This document shows, piece by piece, positions 60,949 to 64,000 of a DNA stretch of 64,000 bases (the stretch's first letter is position 1; each line of letters opens with the position of its first letter). The translations under genes and the position numbers were made by a program. Source of the stretch: Galbitalea sp036271795. Its GTDB lineage: Bacteria; Actinomycetota; Actinomycetes; Actinomycetales; Microbacteriaceae. Under the pieces are notes generated by a model. That model was not told where the DNA came from, did no database searches, and was given only the letters and a program-made list of their open reading frames with translations. The stretch covers positions 32,881 through 96,880 of the forward strand of contig DATAZY010000005.1 in NCBI GenBank assembly GCA_036271795.1. Reading direction: 5' to 3'.

Positions 60949-62063
60949 CTCAGTTCGGCGATCGGCTTCATGAAGTAGTCGAAGTTGTCCTGGGGGCCGC
61001 CCATCATCCGCTGGGTGAAGATCGCGCCGAGCAGGTCGTGCGCCGGGTCCACGAACCCGGTAGTTCCGGTGCCGCCGGTCCAGCCGTAGCTGCCGACGGA
61101 TGCCCCCGGCTTGTCGCCGGATGTGACGACGCCGGTCTCCCAGCCCCAGGACTCGGCCGAGCCGAGCAACAGGTCGGCGCCCTCGCGCTGGGACGGCGTG
61201 AGTTGGTCGCTTGTCATGGCCGCGCGGAGGTCACTCCGAATCAGGTGGCCATCGGCCAGCGCACTCAGGAACCGCAGGAAGTCGGGCACGGTGGACACGA
61301 GCCCGCCGGCCAGGGTCGCAAACGGTGGTTCGCGTTCGAAGACGCCGTTCATCTCTTCGTACTCGACCAGGCCGTTCTCGGTGCCGAAATATTCGGTGGG
61401 CAGATGGCTTCCGGTGAACGAGGTTGCGGTCATCCTCGCCGGAGCGAAGATGCGCTTCTGCAGCAGCTCGAGCAGCGACTCGCCGGCGATGCGGGGGAGC
61501 AGGGCCGAGAGGATGTCGCAGCCCAGGTTGTACATCCACCGATCACCCGGCTGGTGCAGCAGCGGCAACTCGCCGACGCGCGCCAGAAACTCGTCGGCCG
61601 TCAATTGTGGAGGGATTGCGCCCGCCGCGACGCCCGCGTTCGCCATCGCCGTCGAGAGAGGCGTCTCCTCGAAGATGACGCCGAGCCCATTGGTCAGCGT
61701 CAGGAGATGATTGATGGTGATCGGCCGCTCGGCGGCGACTGTCTCGTCGAGCGGCCCATCCGGCCGGATGAGCACGCGCGGGCTGGCGAGTTCCGGCAGC
61801 CAGGTGTCGATCGGATCTTCGAGGTCGAACAGTCCGTCGGACATCATGGATGCCGAAAGTGCCCCCAAAACGATCTTGCTCAGCGAGGCGATCCGAAACG
61901 GCGTGTTCTCCGTCATCGGGTCCGGCGACCCGACGGCGAGCAGCCCGGTGGCAAAGACCTCGGTTTCTCCGTGCGACCGGATGCCGGCAACCATGCCCGG
62001 CGCATGGCCGGAGTTGACGGCATCCTCGATCGAACGCCAGATCGGATCAAACCTCGATGTCAT
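60945..62063 (-). CDS. Serine hydrolase, beta-lactamase family
   Basis: This 372-residue protein is a class C beta-lactamase/esterase-type serine hydrolase. It has Ser60-x-x-Lys63 (ASLSK), Tyr178 in WMYNLG, and a glycine-rich strand GWTGGTGT for the third motif. No signal peptide is visible, so it is probably an intracellular esterase or peptidase, not a lactamase that confers resistance. The GGAGG near ATG 62063 is only 1 nt away, so the start is not certain. Confidence 0.87.
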   Translation of the reverse strand: MTSRFDPIWRSIEDAVNSGHAPGMVAGIRSHGETEVFATGLLAVGSPDPMTENTPFRIASLSKIVLGALSASMMSDGLFDLEDPIDTWLPELASPRVLIRPDGPLDETVAAERPITINHLLTLTNGLGVIFEETPLSTAMANAGVAAGAIPPQLTADEFLARVGELPLLHQPGDRWMYNLGCDILSALLPRIAGESLLELLQKRIFAPARMTATSFTGSHLPTEYFGTENGLVEYEEMNGVFEREPPFATLAGGLVSTVPDFLRFLSALADGHLIRSDLRAAMTSDQLTPSQREGADLLLGSAESWGWETGVVTSGDKPGASVGSYGWTGGTGTTGFVDPAHDLLGAIFTQRMMGGPQDNFDYFMKPIAELS

Positions 62064-62101
62064 TCCTCCACTGTTGCGGACGCCGTCGAGACCGTCAACC
62101 G

Positions 62102-62833
62102 TCAGCCTTTGGCCGCCGCCACAATCGCGTTGACAGCCGCGATCGCATCGGCGTTCGTGCCGCCGATCGCGGTATCGGTGATGAAGATGTTCCCGTCGAG
62201 CGCCTCGATGACGGTCGTGGTCGACGTCGTGCCCGAGACATCAACGCCCTCGTCGAGCGCCCACGTCTGCGCGGCATCCGTGTGGTCGGCGACTTTGGTC
62301 ATCGTCATGGCAATGGACGCGGAACCGTCGGTCACTTGCATCGTTGAGCAGGCAGAGAAAAGCTGCTGGAGGCTCGTGGTGAGCGTGTTCGCCAGGCCGC
62401 TCGCGAGTGAGCCGTGGGTTGCGCTGAAGACGGCGACGATGCCTTTGCTGTAGTTCAATTCAGCCGCGATTCCGCTTGACCCGACTCCGAACCCTTTGGA
62501 ATCGGTTTCGATGGAATTGTCGAGTGTCGTTCCGCACGATGCGGGCACGATCTTGCCGCCGTCGGCCGTGAGCGACGCCGAGGGTTTGAGGTTGCCGGCT
62601 TTCGCGATGTTGGCCTGAACGGTCGCGTTGTCGGAGATCGTGCCCGTGCCGATTGTCTTCTCGGCCGTTTGCAGGATCTTGACCAGGTCGTCTGCAGTGT
62701 AGTTCTGGGTCGATCCGCCGCTACCTTGCTGTGGAGCTGTGGATGCCGATCCGCTGATGGATCCGGTCGAGCATCCGGCCAGGGCGAGCGCGACGAGAGC
62801 TGCGGACGCGATGAGAGGAAGTGATTTTTTCAT
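62102..62833 (-). CDS. Lipoprotein, paralogue of the next gene
   Basis: This 243-residue lipoprotein has a lipobox at LALAGC (Cys21), a Ser/Gly linker, and a domain starting NYTADDLVKILQTAEKTI and ending ALDGNIFITD ... AIAAVNAIVAAAKG. It resembles the protein at 62938-63696 over its full length. The family is not recognised, but the recurring LxxLxxxxx layout suggests a ligand-binding exported protein. AGGAC lies upstream of ATG 62833. Confidence 0.78.
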   Translation of the reverse strand: MKKSLPLIASAALVALALAGCSTGSISGSASTAPQQGSGGSTQNYTADDLVKILQTAEKTIGTGTISDNATVQANIAKAGNLKPSASLTADGGKIVPASCGTTLDNSIETDSKGFGVGSSGIAAELNYSKGIVAVFSATHGSLASGLANTLTTSLQQLFSACSTMQVTDGSASIAMTMTKVADHTDAAQTWALDEGVDVSGTTSTTTVIEALDGNIFITDTAIGGTNADAIAAVNAIVAAAKG

Positions 62834-62937
62834 TGTGGTCTTGTCCTAGTTTCTGACGGTTCGCAGGGCGTCAGAGTTGACCGTACGCGACAAGGCCTCA
62901 GGGGAATATAGGTGTTATTACTCAGATTGCGGGGGTG

Positions 62938-63696
62938 CTACTTCGCTGCCGCGACGACCGCGTTCACGGCGTTCTCGAGACCGCCCGCATCCTGCGCGTT
63001 CACACTGCTCACAAAAATGAGGAGGTTACCGTCGACCGCTTCGAGCGTGGTGCTGGATGAGGTGCTGCCGGCACCACCTCCCGTTATCGCCCAGTTCTCA
63101 GCGAAACCGACGGTCTGGTTCGCGGTGGTGTTCACGCTGAGCAGCTTGTAGTCGACGGATATCGAGGTCGGCTGGCCATTGACCGTCTCGACGATGGTCA
63201 GGTGTTTGCACGAGTTGACAAGTGCGCGCTGGTTGGCCGCGAAACTGGCGACCCTGGATGCCGGAATCGGGGCTCCGTGTACAGCGGTGGCGATGATGTT
63301 GAGTTGAGAGCTGGAGAGAATACTGGCGAGCACATCTTCGCTGACGACTCCCTCTTTGTTGAGCAGGCCGAGGACCTGGCCGTCCGACTGCAGCATTTCG
63401 TTGCAGTGCGCGGGGGTCACCGTGGGGCTGCCGCCATTGAGGTATGACCCCAGCGCGTCGATCGGCTGCAGTTGCGGCACATTCGGTGTCTCAACCGTGC
63501 CGCCGAGATTCAGGCTCGTGTTGACGGACCTCAGGATGCTCGCGATGTCGTTTGCGGTGTAGCTGCGGTTATTCACCGGAGCGACTGCCGCGTTGGTGAG
63601 CGCCGCCGACGGAGTTCCCGTTGGCCCGGTCGAGCAGGCGGCAAGCGACATCCCGATGAGCGCTACTGCAACCGCTGCGACCAGATACTTCTTCAC
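62938..63696 (-). CDS. Lipoprotein, paralogue of the previous gene
   Basis: This is a 252-residue lipoprotein with a lipobox at SLAAC (Cys21). It repeats the pattern of its neighbour: SYTANDIASILRSVNTSL near the start and AVDGNLLIFV ... LENAVNAVVAAAK at the end. Each has two or three conserved cysteines in the ectodomain. GTG 63696 has AGGGG about 7 nt upstream. The two genes are separated by 104 nt and look like a tandem duplication. Confidence 0.78.
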   Translation of the reverse strand: MKKYLVAAVAVALIGMSLAACSTGPTGTPSAALTNAAVAPVNNRSYTANDIASILRSVNTSLNLGGTVETPNVPQLQPIDALGSYLNGGSPTVTPAHCNEMLQSDGQVLGLLNKEGVVSEDVLASILSSSQLNIIATAVHGAPIPASRVASFAANQRALVNSCKHLTIVETVNGQPTSISVDYKLLSVNTTANQTVGFAENWAITGGGAGSTSSSTTLEAVDGNLLIFVSSVNAQDAGGLENAVNAVVAAAK

Positions 63697-63770
63697 GATC
63701 TACCCCTAGCCCACCAAAAACGACGACTTGTCACCTATCGTAGGCGCGAGTCGCACGATTTGGCCCCAAC

Positions 63771-63776
63771 TAGAAT
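63771..63776 (+). promoter_or_regulatory. -10 hexamer, leaderless promoter of gatB
   Basis: TAGAAT is exactly 12 nt before ATG 63783. gatB therefore has its own promoter, consistent with its separation from gatCA. Confidence 0.6.
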
Positions 63777-63782
63777 TGACCT

Positions 63783-64000
63783 ATGGCCGCCGCAGAACTC
63801 ATGGACTACGACAAGGCCCTCGAACTGTTCGAGCCCGTGCTCGGCTTCGAGGTGCACGTCGAACTCGGGACGAAGACGAAGATGTTCTCGGATGCCCCGA
63901 ACCCGGCCGCCTTCGGTGCCGTCGCTGCCGAGCCGAACACGCAGATCACGCCGGTCGACCTCGGCTTGCCGGGCTCCCTGCCGGTCGTCAACGAGCAGGC
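63783..64000 (+). CDS. gatB: Aspartyl/glutamyl-tRNA amidotransferase subunit B (5' part)
   Basis: The window ends inside this gene after 72 codons. The start ELMDYDKALELFEPVLGFEV and the GatB signature ELGTKTKMFSDAPN, followed by NTQITPVDLGLPGSLPV, identify GatB, which binds the mischarged tRNA and transfers ammonia to it. The rest lies beyond the window edge. Confidence 0.95.
   Translation, partial: MAAAELMDYDKALELFEPVLGFEVHVELGTKTKMFSDAPNPAAFGAVAAEPNTQITPVDLGLPGSLPVVNEQ

Noticed and set aside
60945..62063. Serine hydrolase as an antibiotic-resistance beta-lactamase
   Set aside because: No signal peptide is visible, and the motif set is equally that of esterases and peptidases; resistance cannot be inferred.

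Overview
The window is high-GC bacterial DNA with many GTG and TTG starts. It is best explained as a chromosome segment of an actinomycete of the family Microbacteriaceae. Support comes from the gene order DUF2469-yraN-comM-dprA...xerC-M23 peptidase-rpsB-tsf-pyrH-frr-cdsA, a GlgE-type maltosyltransferase, an LAxTG sortase signal, DivIVA-like and Scy/FilP-like proteins, the order cysteine desulfurase-mnmA-ligA-gatCAB, and frequent leaderless genes. Genus and species cannot be told from the sequence alone. No tRNA, rRNA, CRISPR array, transposase or prophage was recognised.

Layout. 1-4.3 kb: DUF2469, an unknown protein, then the translationally coupled yraN-comM-dprA set. 4.3-9.9 kb: accessory genes between dprA and xerC (orphan ABC-type ATPase, YdeI-like protein, metallophosphoesterase, hotdog thioesterase, SDR, and a divergent GntR/MFS pair with its operator). 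9.9-17.5 kb: xerC, M23 peptidase, rpsB-tsf, pyrH, a DMT transporter, frr-cdsA and a DivIVA-like gene. 17.5-29.1 kb: envelope and polarity genes, including a lytic transglycosylase-like protein, a Na+/H+ antiporter, an AI-2E-type permease, a 727-residue hendecad coiled-coil protein, a membrane protein with an internal lipobox behind a structured leader, a TPR-thioredoxin, and two related membrane proteins of unknown function.

29.2-46.1 kb: alpha-glucan metabolism. glgB and glgE are on the minus strand, glgP on the plus strand and glgX on the minus strand. They are interrupted by a 1.6-kilo-residue wall-anchored protein with about 16 InlB-type repeats and by a tandem-domain acid phosphatase. 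46.2-53.7 kb: sulfur transfer and tRNA thiolation (cysteine desulfurase, mnmA), a truncated marR/oxidoreductase pair, an autoregulated wHTH/membrane gene pair, a HAD phosphatase and ligA. 53.8-64 kb: a DUF1023-type hydrolase, three META-domain lipoproteins, gatC-gatA, a 4.4 kb insertion, then the 5' end of gatB.

Features that cut across the window: at least ten genes have a TANNNT hexamer exactly 12 nt before the start codon, which indicates leaderless transcripts. Three families of small palindromic repeats lie between genes, and one copy is translated as part of GlgB. A head-to-head gene pair has lost both 5' ends at one junction. The most promising undescribed items are the structured leader with its internal-lipobox protein, the paired unknown membrane proteins, the autoregulated wHTH/membrane pair, the MITE-like repeats, and the glycogen-linked InlB-repeat protein.
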